Source: DASXSB01 sp036506275
GTDB taxonomy: Bacteria; Methylomirabilota; Methylomirabilia; Rokubacteriales; CSP1-6
Length of the DNA: 64,000 bases
Direction of reading: 5' to 3'
Assembly (NCBI GenBank): GCA_036506275.1
Contig: DASXSB010000108.1
Location: forward strand, 1 to 64,000
The notes beneath the pieces are model-generated. The model did not search any database. It saw only the letters and a program-made list of their open reading frames with translations, and had not been told where the DNA came from. This document shows, in pieces, positions 32,226 to 40,391 of the stretch; position 1 is the first letter of the stretch, and each line of letters starts with the position of its first letter. The position numbers and the translations under genes were made by a program.

Positions 32226-34121
32226 CTACCGCTTCGCTTCCACAAGGAGCACGACGCCGCGTGGGCTCGTCGCGACGTCCCCAAGGCGTGACAGGTGCAT
32301 GATCACGCGTCCATCACCGCGGGGATTCGGCAGGGCGATGTCCGGAACGACCTCGGCACGGCCGGTGGCGAGGACCGTCTCGATCGCGGGCCGCGCGTTC
32401 TTGACGACGTCACCAATCGGGAGGGTGAGGAATGGACGTCCGACCGCATCCTCACTCCGCACGCCCCACAGCTCGGCTGCCCGTTCGTTCCAGCTCAACA
32501 CCTTGAGGTCGACGTCGAGCACGACCAGCGCCGCCTCCAACGTGTTGACGACGTTCGTGTGGAAGGCGTCGAGGCGACGGAGCTCGGCGCTGCGCTCCTC
32601 GAGGGCGGCGTTGAGGGTGGCGAGCTCCCCGTTGGTCGCCTGCAGCTCGTCGATGGTCGTCTCCAGCTCCTCGTTGGTGGACTGCAGCTCCTCGTTGGTC
32701 GTCTCCAGCTCTTCGTTCGTCGATTGGAGCTCCTCGTTCGTCGTCTCCAGCTCCTCGCTGGTGGACTGCAGCTCCTCCACCGCCGTCGCGTGCTGCTCGC
32801 CGATCCGTGTCATCTCTTCCACCATTCGCGCGTGATCACTCGTGTTGACGGCAGCCACCACCACCGACGAAGCCTGGTGGTGGTCGTCGCGAAGAGGAAC
32901 GACGGAAATGTCGGCCGTCAGCAGCTCGCCGGTGCGCCGTGGGAAGGTCACGCGCTCGAGCCGCGTGGGTACATGGCGCGTCTTTGCATCCTCGACGCGC
33001 GCGCGGAGGCCCTCGATCCGGTAGCTGATGTCGAGGTCTCGAAACTGGCAGCCCATGGCGGCCTCGACGGGGATGTCGAACAGCGAGGTGGCCGCCGTGT
33101 TCCAGGCGAGCACGGTATCGGTGGCATCGACGAGAATCACCGCCCACGGGAGGACGTCGATCAGGCTCTGAAGCCGGATCGCGAAGTCGCGGGTATCCCG
33201 CCCGGCCGGCCCGCGACTGACCTCGGACAGGAGCGCGCGTGGCGGCACCATGACGTCCGGGCCGGTCAGGGGGGCGCGCTGGAAGATGCGCCACTTGAGG
33301 ACGACGGGGGCGAAGCGACGCGAGCGGGCGAGAAGGGACTCCGACTTTCCGAGGAAGAGAAAGCCGCTTTCGCGGAGCGCGTAATTGAAGGTAGGAAGGA
33401 TCCTGTCCTGCAGCTCGGAGCGAAAGTAGATGAGGACGTTCCGGCATGCGATGAGATCGATGTGCGAGAGCGGAGGATCCTGGGCGAGATTGTGCCGACC
33501 GAAAATGCACCATCGCCTCATGTCGCGACGGAAGCGATACATCTGGCCTTCCTTCGCGAAGTATCTCTCGACGAGCTCGGAGGGAACGTCCTTGAGGTGG
33601 TCCGTTCGATACAGCCCGTGCCGCGCCGCGCCGAGGGCGGCCTCGTCGATGTCGGTGCCGTAGATCTTGATGTCGAAGTCGCGCGCGCGCTCTCCGAGAT
33701 GCTCGGCGAGGACCATCGCGATCGAGTAGGGCTCCTCACCGGTGGAGCAGCCGGCGCTCCACACGCGGATGGCGCGCGAATGGCCGGCGTCCGCCACCAG
33801 CCGGGGGACGACCTCGTGCCGCAACGCGGCCCACGCTGGCGGGTCCCTGAAGAAGCCCGTGAGGTTGATGAGGACTGCATTGAAGAGCGCCACGTGCTCG
33901 TCGGGATGGCGGTCGAGGTAGGTGATGTAGTCCGCGAAGCTCTCCACGCGGACCTGGCTCAGGCGCGATCGGATGCGTCGCGCGAGCGACGTCTCCTTGT
34001 ACTCACGGACGTCGAACTGGTATTCGGTGGCGAGCTTGTCGAGCAGCCTCAGGAATGCCGCATCGCGCGCGTCGGCGGGATCCGAATCCGCGGACGCGCG
34101 GCTGTCCTGATCGTCGCTCAC
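32226..34121 (-). CDS. cheR: CheR-type methyltransferase with two PAS domains and a coiled coil
   Basis: A 631-residue protein. Residues 20-275 are CheR: an N-terminal helical domain (FLRLLDKLATEYQFDVREYK), the SAM site in RVWSAGCSTGEEPYSIAMVL, and DLIACRNVLIYF. A PAS domain follows at about 320-430 (VLPWAVILVDATDTVLAWN), then a repeat-built coiled coil at about 450-530, then a last PAS (about 540-625). The GTG start at 34119-34121 overlaps the cheB stop. No chemoreceptor is nearby, so the pair may belong to one of the CheB/CheR-PAS signalling proteins outside classical chemotaxis. The last part is free of a kinase domain. Confidence 0.9.
   Translation of the reverse strand: MSDDQDSRASADSDPADARDAAFLRLLDKLATEYQFDVREYKETSLARRIRSRLSQVRVESFADYITYLDRHPDEHVALFNAVLINLTGFFRDPPAWAALRHEVVPRLVADAGHSRAIRVWSAGCSTGEEPYSIAMVLAEHLGERARDFDIKIYGTDIDEAALGAARHGLYRTDHLKDVPSELVERYFAKEGQMYRFRRDMRRWCIFGRHNLAQDPPLSHIDLIACRNVLIYFRSELQDRILPTFNYALRESGFLFLGKSESLLARSRRFAPVVLKWRIFQRAPLTGPDVMVPPRALLSEVSRGPAGRDTRDFAIRLQSLIDVLPWAVILVDATDTVLAWNTAATSLFDIPVEAAMGCQFRDLDISYRIEGLRARVEDAKTRHVPTRLERVTFPRRTGELLTADISVVPLRDDHHQASSVVVAAVNTSDHARMVEEMTRIGEQHATAVEELQSTSEELETTNEELQSTNEELETTNEELQSTNEELETTIDELQATNGELATLNAALEERSAELRRLDAFHTNVVNTLEAALVVLDVDLKVLSWNERAAELWGVRSEDAVGRPFLTLPIGDVVKNARPAIETVLATGRAEVVPDIALPNPRGDGRVIMHLSRLGDVATSPRGVVLLVEAKR
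32655..32778 (-). repeat. 42-base tandem repeat coding for a coiled coil
   Basis: About three imperfect copies of a 42-base unit within cheR encode a 14-residue unit read as ELQSTNEELETTNE. The repeat builds a continuous parallel coiled coil between the PAS domains. Confidence 0.8.
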
Positions 34122-34729
34122 GACGCGGTCCTCTGGCCCTCGAGCACGAGGCGCGCGAGGGCGGAGCCGATCGACGGGAGCGGCAGCACGACGTCGACGC
34201 ACCCCGTCAGGAGCGCGCTTTCGGGCATGCGCGAATGTTCGGCCTCCCTCGGATCCTGCACGATGGTGACGCCGCCCCGATGCTTGATCGCGGCGCGAGC
34301 GCCGTCGCGACCGGACCCACTGAGGATGACCCCGATCGCGCTCTGTCCGTATTCTTCGGCGATCCAGGTGAAGAGAACATCGACCGATGGGCGGGCGAAG
34401 TACACGGGCACCGTCTGGGTAAGAGCGACTCGCCCGTGATCGACGGTGAGGTGGTGGTCGGGCGGCGACACGTAGACCCTTCCGCTCACCAGTGACTCCC
34501 CGTCCCGCGCTTCCCCGACGGGCAGCAGACAGCGGCGGTCCAGGAGCGAAGCGAGAACACTCTTACGAGAAGGATCCAGGTGCTGCGCGATGAGGACGAC
34601 CGCCGAAAAGCTCCTCGGCAGCGCTGCCGGCAGCTGGGTGAGAGCGCCTACCCCAGCCGCCGACGCGCCGATGGCGACGACTTCGAAGTGAGCCGCGGTG
34701 CGAGGCGCACCGCGCGGGAGCGACATCAT
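34118..34729 (-). CDS. cheB: CheB-type methylesterase domain protein without receiver domain
   Basis: A 203-residue stand-alone CheB catalytic domain. The active-site serine is in GASAAGVGAL, the histidine in LIAQHLDPSRKSVLASLL, and the aspartate region in VILSGSGRDGARAAI. The nucleophile motif GASAAG differs from the usual GASTGG/GASAGG. The start ATG 34727-34729 has GAGG six bases upstream; a second ATG follows at once. It lacks the regulatory receiver domain of chemotaxis CheB. It precedes cheR with a GTGA overlap and follows the AAA+ regulator by 33 bases. Confidence 0.88.
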   Translation of the reverse strand: MMSLPRGAPRTAAHFEVVAIGASAAGVGALTQLPAALPRSFSAVVLIAQHLDPSRKSVLASLLDRRCLLPVGEARDGESLVSGRVYVSPPDHHLTVDHGRVALTQTVPVYFARPSVDVLFTWIAEEYGQSAIGVILSGSGRDGARAAIKHRGGVTIVQDPREAEHSRMPESALLTGCVDVVLPLPSIGSALARLVLEGQRTAS

Positions 34730-34762
34730 GCTTACCTCGTCTCGCACCGCCGGAGAGCGGGC

Positions 34763-35890
34763 TCATGGTATCACTCTGCGCGTGAGCCCGCACTGGCCCA
34801 TCTTGTAGAGCAGCGCCTTGTAGCTGACGCGGAGAAGGCGTGCCGCCTGCGCCCGGTTTCCCTGACTGCGTTCCAGTGCCTCGTTGATGACCGCGCGCTC
34901 GGCGTCCCGGGCCGCCCGCCGGGCGATCTCCTTCAGTGCCAGCGGTCGGGCCGATGGGCCGGCGGCGCGCGCGGCCGCGGGGAGGGGCGGGTCAGGCTCG
35001 GGAGCGGTGACGCCGGGCATCAAGTCTTCGGGTATCACCGTGCCGCGGTTGAGCATCACGAGGCGCCGCATGAGGTACATGAGCTCGCGGACGTTTCCGG
35101 GCCAGTCGTGCGCCTCCAGCCGCCGTACGGCGTCCACTTCCAGCGCCACGCTTCGGTCGAACTCGACGTTGAAGCGGTGGATGAACATGCGGGCGAGGAC
35201 CGCGATCTCCTGGCGGCGTTCCCGCAACGGCGGTACGTCGATGGTCACGACGCCGAGACGCTCGAGCAGATCGTCGAGGAAATCACCGCGGCGCGCGGCC
35301 ATCTCGAGATTGCGGCTGGTGAGCGCCACGAGTCGCACGTCGACCTTCCGCGCCTCGCTTCCGCCCTTCCGGGTGACGGCACCCGTCTCGATGAAGTGAA
35401 GGAGCCTGGTCTGGACAGAGATGGGAAGATCTCCGACCTCGTCCAGCGTCAGCGTTCCTCCGTGCGCGCGCTCGATCTTTCCCCGGCGCCGATGGGTTGC
35501 ATCGCGATGCGCGCCCACTTCGTGGCCGAAGAGCTCGTCCTCGATGAGCTCGCGGGCGACGGCGCCGCAGCTCACCCGTATGAACGGACCCAAACATCGC
35601 GCGGATGCCGTGTGCACGGCGCGCCCGACCAGGTCTTTCCCGACCCCCGGCTCTCCGCGGACGAGCACGGCGACGTCGGTCGCCGCGACCTGCTCCACCT
35701 GGTAGCGCACCGCCCGCATCCGCGGACCGTAGGCGAAGATGCGTGCGCGCCGCCGTACGTCGACGTCTCGAGCCGCGGTGGACGCGACGCGCAACCGCGG
35801 TTTGACGTCACGGGCGTCGTGCGAGGCGACAGATGGGTGCGGCTCGAGGGGGGAGCCCGGCGACGGGATCACGGGCTCGACCGCGAGCAA
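34763..35890 (-). CDS. NtrC-like AAA+ regulator lacking the GAFTGA motif
   Basis: A 375-residue protein related to sigma-54 activators, with no N-terminal receiver. AAA+ domain: Walker A GEPGVGKDLVGRAVH, Walker B region GGTLTLDEVGDLP, and the R-finger/sensor region (PPLRERRQEIAVLARMF, then WPGNVRELMYLMRR). The C-terminal Fis-type helix-turn-helix is present (RSQGNRAQAARLLRVSYKALLY). Where activators have ELFGHExGAFTGA, this protein reads ELFGHEVGAHRDAT. Loss of GAFTGA is known in regulators that work without sigma-54 (as in the TyrR group). It is first in the order regulator-cheB-cheR. Confidence 0.88.
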   Translation of the reverse strand: MLAVEPVIPSPGSPLEPHPSVASHDARDVKPRLRVASTAARDVDVRRRARIFAYGPRMRAVRYQVEQVAATDVAVLVRGEPGVGKDLVGRAVHTASARCLGPFIRVSCGAVARELIEDELFGHEVGAHRDATHRRRGKIERAHGGTLTLDEVGDLPISVQTRLLHFIETGAVTRKGGSEARKVDVRLVALTSRNLEMAARRGDFLDDLLERLGVVTIDVPPLRERRQEIAVLARMFIHRFNVEFDRSVALEVDAVRRLEAHDWPGNVRELMYLMRRLVMLNRGTVIPEDLMPGVTAPEPDPPLPAAARAAGPSARPLALKEIARRAARDAERAVINEALERSQGNRAQAARLLRVSYKALLYKMGQCGLTRRVIP

Positions 35891-35939
35891 CTCTAGTGCC
35901 GGCGAGAATGCCCGGCGCCGGCGGCCGCTCCTGGCGTGG

Positions 35940-36656
35940 TTACGCGCCGCCGAGGTACAGCCGCTTCACCTCCGGATCGGCGAGTAACCGCGGGCCTTCC
36001 CCCTCGAAACGATTGCGGCCGAGCTCCAGGACGTATCCCCGGTCCGCGATCGCGAGGGCGCGGGCGGCGTTCTGCTCGACCAGCATGAGGGTGTAACCCG
36101 CCGCCTTCATTTGCACCAGTTTTTCAAAGATCAGGGTCACGAATTTCGGCGAGAGTCCCAGGGAAGGCTCGTCCAGCATGATCAGCTTGGGGGTGGTCAT
36201 CAGGGCACGGGCGATCGCGACCATCTGCTGCTCGCCGCCCGACATCGTCCCCGCCTTCTGTCGCCGGCGCTCGGCGAGGACGGGAAAGAGCGCGTGGACC
36301 CGCTCGAGAGCGGCGGCTATCCGACGCGCGTCCCGCTCGATGAAGGCTCCCATCTCGAGGTTCTCGAGGACGGTCATCTGGGGAAAGACGATCCGCCCCT
36401 GGGGGACGTAGGCGAGGCCGCGGCGGAGCACCAGGTCGGGACGGAGCCCGGTGATATCGGCACCGTCGAACAGCACGTGGCCGGCACGGGGCCGAAGGAA
36501 CCCGACGATGGCCTTGAAGGCGGTCGACTTCCCGGCGCCGTTGGGGCCGATGATGCTGACGATCTCGCCGGCCGCCACCCGCAGTGAGAGGGCATGGAGG
36601 ATGTCGACCCGTCCGTAGCCGGCGGTCATCGAATCCGCGACGAGGAGGTCGGTCAC
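35940..36656 (-). CDS. livF: Branched-chain amino acid ABC transporter ATP-binding protein LivF
   Basis: A 238-residue ABC ATPase. Walker A is GPNGAGKST, the signature is MSGGEQQMVAIARALM, Walker B is KLIMLDEPSLGLSP, and the H-loop region is TLMLVEQN. The GYGRVDILHALSL opening and LGLSPKFV are LivF-type. The GTG start at 36654-36656 overlaps the methyltransferase stop as GTGA. It is separated from livG by two non-transport genes but on the same strand. Confidence 0.93.
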   Translation of the reverse strand: MTDLLVADSMTAGYGRVDILHALSLRVAAGEIVSIIGPNGAGKSTAFKAIVGFLRPRAGHVLFDGADITGLRPDLVLRRGLAYVPQGRIVFPQMTVLENLEMGAFIERDARRIAAALERVHALFPVLAERRRQKAGTMSGGEQQMVAIARALMTTPKLIMLDEPSLGLSPKFVTLIFEKLVQMKAAGYTLMLVEQNAARALAIADRGYVLELGRNRFEGEGPRLLADPEVKRLYLGGA

Positions 36657-37300
36657 GGGCGGCGCTCGCAGACGTAGAGAACGTGTGGGTAAGGAAGGAT
36701 GTCGACGAGGAGATGACGCCGCACGCGAAATCCCACCGCCTCCAGCACCGCGGAGAGGGCGGCGGCGCTCCAGTAGTGGACGGGCGCGCGGGGCATCATG
36801 GCGCGGTCGAGCACCCACGTGAACCAGCGCTTCAGCACCGGGCGCGTGTCCACGTCCTTCACGAGCAGGACTCCACCCGGCGCGAGCGCGCGATGGATCT
36901 GGACAAACAACGGCGGCACCGCCGCCGGCGGCACGTGGTGGACGATGTCCAGCATGTACGCCGCCTCCAGCGTCCCGTCGCCCTTGAAGTGACGAGCATC
37001 GCCTTCGTCGTAGGCCACGTTCGCGATGCCGAGGCGCGACGCCGCCCGCCGAGCGATGGCGATCCGCCGAGTGTTCACGTCGATGCCGCGCACGAAGCGC
37101 TCGGGGCCGGTGGCGGCATAGTAGAGCGAGAAGAGACCGAAGCCACATCCGATGTCGAGGACAGGACCAGCGTCGGGAAGGTACTGTCCGATCTCGTCGA
37201 GGAAACGCTGGCGCAGGATGCCGAACCGGACCCAGCAATACGTGCGGACGACGGGGTCGTCGTAGGCACGGATGATTTTACGGACGGTGTCGCTGCGCAT
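36653..37300 (-). CDS. Class I SAM-dependent methyltransferase
   Basis: A 215-residue methyltransferase. Motif I is VLDIGCGFGLFSLYYA, the acidic residue of strand 2 is in VRGIDVNTRRI, and motif IV is AAYMLDIVHHVPP. The substrate is unknown. I chose ATG 37298-37300 because the frame upstream is serine- and arginine-rich shadow of the neighbouring gene. It overlaps the membrane protein gene by 23 bases and livF by four, so it sits inside a continuous translational chain. Confidence 0.82.
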   Translation of the reverse strand: MRSDTVRKIIRAYDDPVVRTYCWVRFGILRQRFLDEIGQYLPDAGPVLDIGCGFGLFSLYYAATGPERFVRGIDVNTRRIAIARRAASRLGIANVAYDEGDARHFKGDGTLEAAYMLDIVHHVPPAAVPPLFVQIHRALAPGGVLLVKDVDTRPVLKRWFTWVLDRAMMPRAPVHYWSAAALSAVLEAVGFRVRRHLLVDILPYPHVLYVCERRP

Positions 37301-38786
37301 GGACCATGTAGCCGTCGCCACCCGCGACGGGCCGATACGCCTCACGCACGAAGCTCGCGAGCTCCGGAAAGCCGTCCAGCCGCTCGTAGCCCCCGCGTGG
37401 CCACCCGCGCTCGAAGACGACGATCGCGCGCGGGGGGTGGGCACGGAGGTCACGCATCAGCTCGCCGCGGAGCGCGCGCACGACGGGGCTGGCGGTGTCG
37501 TGGAAGAAGTGGAAGTCGTAGAGGAAGCGCGTCGGCTCGCGCACGTGCAAGCGCAGGAGCGTGTGCAGACCGCCGTCGGTCGTGTCCAGAACCTGGACGG
37601 TGTCGCCCGGGCCCAGCAATGGCTCGAGATCCCGCACCACCGCCTCCGCGCGCCGCACCTTGTCCCGCGCCCACGGCGCCTCCGACGCGTCCACGCCCTT
37701 CACGGAAAGCGCGAGGGCCAGCGCGGTGAGCACGAGGCCGAGGGCGATGGCGGGAGCACGGCGCGGACGCGCGGAGACATCCCCGCGCGCGAGGGCGTCG
37801 AGCTCGGCGAAGGCGAGGAGCGCGGCAAAGGCGGCGAGCGGGTAGAGATGGTACTCCCAGTGCTTGCCCTGGACGAGGAAGTGAAAGCCGCCGTAGCCGA
37901 CGCCGAGCGCAGCCACCGCGTGGCGGACGGTGAAGCGGCGCTGCGAGACGGCGCTCACGACTGAAATCGCGACGGCGCCACCGAGCGGAACCCACAGATG
38001 CCAGCGGTCCACGGTCCACGGCTCCGCCCGGCCGAGCCGCGAGTACAGCGGCACCAGGTACTCGACGACGACGTCGCGCCACGCCCGAAGTCCGCCGACG
38101 GATGCGATCCACACGATCACGGCGACGGGAGCGACGGCGATGGGAACGAGAAAGCTCGCGAGCGAGGTCGCGACGCCGCCCCCGCTGCGGACGGCCGTGA
38201 CCACCACCACCACCGCGAGCCCGAGCGCGAACCCGGCCACGTGCGGCTTGATGGTCATCCCCGCCCCCACGGCAAGGCCCGCGAGCTGCAGGGACCGCTG
38301 GTCCGCGTCGTGAGTCGCGCGCGGTCGCTCCGCCCACAGCGCGACGCCGACGGCGCCCGCGATCAGGAACGGGCAGAGCAGGAAGTCGCGCTGGCCTGCG
38401 TTCCAGGAGCCGCCCGCGAGGTGATAGGCGGCGAAGCAGAGCGCAGCGCCGATGGCAGGCAGCGCCCCCCACGGCCGTGCGAAGACGGCAAGGAGCGCCG
38501 CCGCTGCCGCGAGCCAGGCGAGATCGAACACGCGCCAGCCCGCGTCGCCGGTGCCGAGGACGCGCAGCACGGCCAGGTGAACGAGATACGTACCCGGGAA
38601 GTTCATGTCGAAGAGGTCGCGGTAGGGAACGGCGCCCTCGCCGATGCGCCACGCGATGTAGTGCATGACGGGCGCGTCGTGCACGAGCGGCCATCCGAGC
38701 GATCGCACGAGCAGCCGCGCCGTCACCACCGCGAACACGGCGACGACGGCGACGCGCGCGACGTCAGCGGCCGAAGTACGCTTCAA
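37278..38786 (-). CDS. Multi-pass membrane glycosyltransferase-like protein
   Basis: A 502-residue protein with about 10-12 hydrophobic segments and a soluble C-terminal domain of about 130 residues. The first periplasmic loop has FDMNFPGTYLVHLAVLR, with an acidic residue near the site used by the GT-C fold (ArnT/PMT-like) enzymes, so a polyprenyl-sugar transferase is the best guess. The likely start is TTG 38784-38786, overlapping livG by 23 bases; nearby GTG codons are alternatives. It is coupled to the methyltransferase, suggesting a joint role in modifying a glycan or lipid. Confidence 0.65.
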   Translation of the reverse strand: MKRTSAADVARVAVVAVFAVVTARLLVRSLGWPLVHDAPVMHYIAWRIGEGAVPYRDLFDMNFPGTYLVHLAVLRVLGTGDAGWRVFDLAWLAAAAALLAVFARPWGALPAIGAALCFAAYHLAGGSWNAGQRDFLLCPFLIAGAVGVALWAERPRATHDADQRSLQLAGLAVGAGMTIKPHVAGFALGLAVVVVVTAVRSGGGVATSLASFLVPIAVAPVAVIVWIASVGGLRAWRDVVVEYLVPLYSRLGRAEPWTVDRWHLWVPLGGAVAISVVSAVSQRRFTVRHAVAALGVGYGGFHFLVQGKHWEYHLYPLAAFAALLAFAELDALARGDVSARPRRAPAIALGLVLTALALALSVKGVDASEAPWARDKVRRAEAVVRDLEPLLGPGDTVQVLDTTDGGLHTLLRLHVREPTRFLYDFHFFHDTASPVVRALRGELMRDLRAHPPRAIVVFERGWPRGGYERLDGFPELASFVREAYRPVAGGDGYMVHAQRHRP

Positions 38787-39471
38787 TGACCCGCTCGTCG
38801 GACTGGATCAGGCCCGGCGCACCTTCCGCGATCTTCTCGCCGTGGTCGAGGACGAAGACCGTCTCGCACAGCCCCATCACGACCTTCATGTCGTGCTCCA
38901 CGAGCAGGATCGTCTTGCCGTCGTCGCGGAGCTCTTTCACGGCGTCGAGGAGGTCGTTGAGGAGCGTCCGGTTCACGCCCGCCGCCGGCTCGTCGAGGAG
39001 CACGAGCGAGGGATCGCGCATGAGCATCCGCACGAACTCCACGAGCTTCTGCTGGCCGTAGGAAAGATTCCCCGCGTATTCTCCACGCAACCGCTCCAGC
39101 TTGACGAAGCGGAGCAGCTCCAGCGCGCGCGCTTCGGCGGCGGCCGCGCTGCCGCGGGTGACGACGAGCAGGTTCTCGAGCGCGGTCAGCTCGGGAAAGA
39201 CGCGGATGACCTGGAACGTCCGCCCCACCCCGCGCTGGGCGATCCGATGGGGCGCCAGGCCGTCGATGCGCTCGCCGTTCAGGAGCACGCGCCCGGCCTC
39301 CGGCTTCTCCATGCCCGTGATGCAGTTGAAGAGCGTCGTCTTGCCCGACCCGTTGGGCCCGATGAGGCCGTAGATCCGGCCGCGCTCGAGCGTGAGCGAC
39401 ACGCCGCCGACGGCGAGCACGCCGCCGAAGCTCTTTCGCACGTTCTCCACCTGAAGCACGGGCGCCGCCAT
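38764..39471 (-). CDS. livG: Branched-chain amino acid ABC transporter ATP-binding protein LivG
   Basis: A 235-residue ABC ATPase. Walker A is GPNGSGKTT, the signature is NLSYGQQKLVEFVRML, Walker B is LVLLDEPAAGVN, and the H-loop is ILLVEHDMKVV. The GRTFQVIRVFPELTALENLL segment is LivG-type. The ATG start at 39469-39471 overlaps the livM stop as ATGA. Confidence 0.94.
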   Translation of the reverse strand: MAAPVLQVENVRKSFGGVLAVGGVSLTLERGRIYGLIGPNGSGKTTLFNCITGMEKPEAGRVLLNGERIDGLAPHRIAQRGVGRTFQVIRVFPELTALENLLVVTRGSAAAAEARALELLRFVKLERLRGEYAGNLSYGQQKLVEFVRMLMRDPSLVLLDEPAAGVNRTLLNDLLDAVKELRDDGKTILLVEHDMKVVMGLCETVFVLDHGEKIAEGAPGLIQSDERVIEAYFGR

Positions 39472-40391
39472 CAGATCGTCCTCGGCAGCCGGTACTTCTG
39501 CTGGAGGACACCGAGCACGCCGCGCGGCATGAGGAGCACGACGGCGACGATGATGGCTCCGAACAGGAGCTGGTGATAGTACGGGAAGCGCGCCCACACG
39601 AGCTCCTGCGCCACGAAGAGCACGATGGCCCCGAGCACGGGGCCCCACACCGTCCCCTTCCCGCCGAACAGCACCATGACGATCATCGTGATGGTGGTGA
39701 CGAGCGGGAACACGCTGATGGGCTCGATGTAGCCCTGGTCGCGGGCGGCGAGACCACCCACGATCCCCGGCGCCACCGCCGACAGCAGGAAAGCGTAGAG
39801 CTTGTGGCGGAAGGTGTCGATCCCCATCGCCTCCGCCGCCACCTCGTCCTCGCGGATCGTCATCAGGCGCAGGCCGAAGCGCGAGGTGACGATGAGGTAG
39901 GTCAGCAGCGTCACCCCCGCCGCCGTGAGCGCCGTCACGTAATACACGCGCTCGGTCACCTGCAACGTGGGGAGCGAGAGCCCGGAGCCGCCGCCCGTGA
40001 AGCCCTCGAAGTAGGAGACGAGCGCGCGCAGCACCTCGTTGAGGCCGAGCATCGCGATGGCGAAGTACGGCCCCTTGAGGCGCAAGCACGGATATCCGAT
40101 GAGCAGCGCGAGGAGGCAGGCGACCACGCCGCCCGCCAGCGCCGCCGCCAGCCACGGCCACCGGACGTCGATGATGAGGATGGCCGCGGTGTAGGCGCCG
40201 GCGCCGAAGAACGCGACGTGTCCGAACGAGACGTAGCCGGTGAGGCCGGAGATCAGGTTCCAGGAGCCGGCGAGCGCGATCCACATGAACATCTGGAGCA
40301 GCGCGCGCACGCCGTACCCCGTGCCCACGAGCGGATAGACCACCGTCGCCGCCCCCGCCACCACCAGGAGCGCGATGAACCAGCGTTTCAG
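39471..40391 (-). CDS. livM: Branched-chain amino acid ABC transporter permease LivM, probable CTG start
   Basis: A 306-residue permease with about nine hydrophobic segments. Family motifs: NLISGLTGYVSFGHVAFFGAGAY near residue 45 and the EAA-like loop around AMGIDTFRHKLYAFLLSA. The first membrane helix (LKRWFIALLVVAGAATVVYP) lies right after the livH stop. The only start that keeps it is CTG 40389-40391, which overlaps that stop as CTGA, mirroring the ATGA/GTGA junctions elsewhere. Downstream GTG codons would cut into the helix. Confidence 0.9.
   Translation of the reverse strand: MKRWFIALLVVAGAATVVYPLVGTGYGVRALLQMFMWIALAGSWNLISGLTGYVSFGHVAFFGAGAYTAAILIIDVRWPWLAAALAGGVVACLLALLIGYPCLRLKGPYFAIAMLGLNEVLRALVSYFEGFTGGGSGLSLPTLQVTERVYYVTALTAAGVTLLTYLIVTSRFGLRLMTIREDEVAAEAMGIDTFRHKLYAFLLSAVAPGIVGGLAARDQGYIEPISVFPLVTTITMIVMVLFGGKGTVWGPVLGAIVLFVAQELVWARFPYYHQLLFGAIIVAVVLLMPRGVLGVLQQKYRLPRTI

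Noticed and set aside
32087..32284. Minus-strand 65-codon frame as a separate small gene
   Set aside because: It reads as one frame of the decayed CheB tail; no Shine-Dalgarno and a biased composition.
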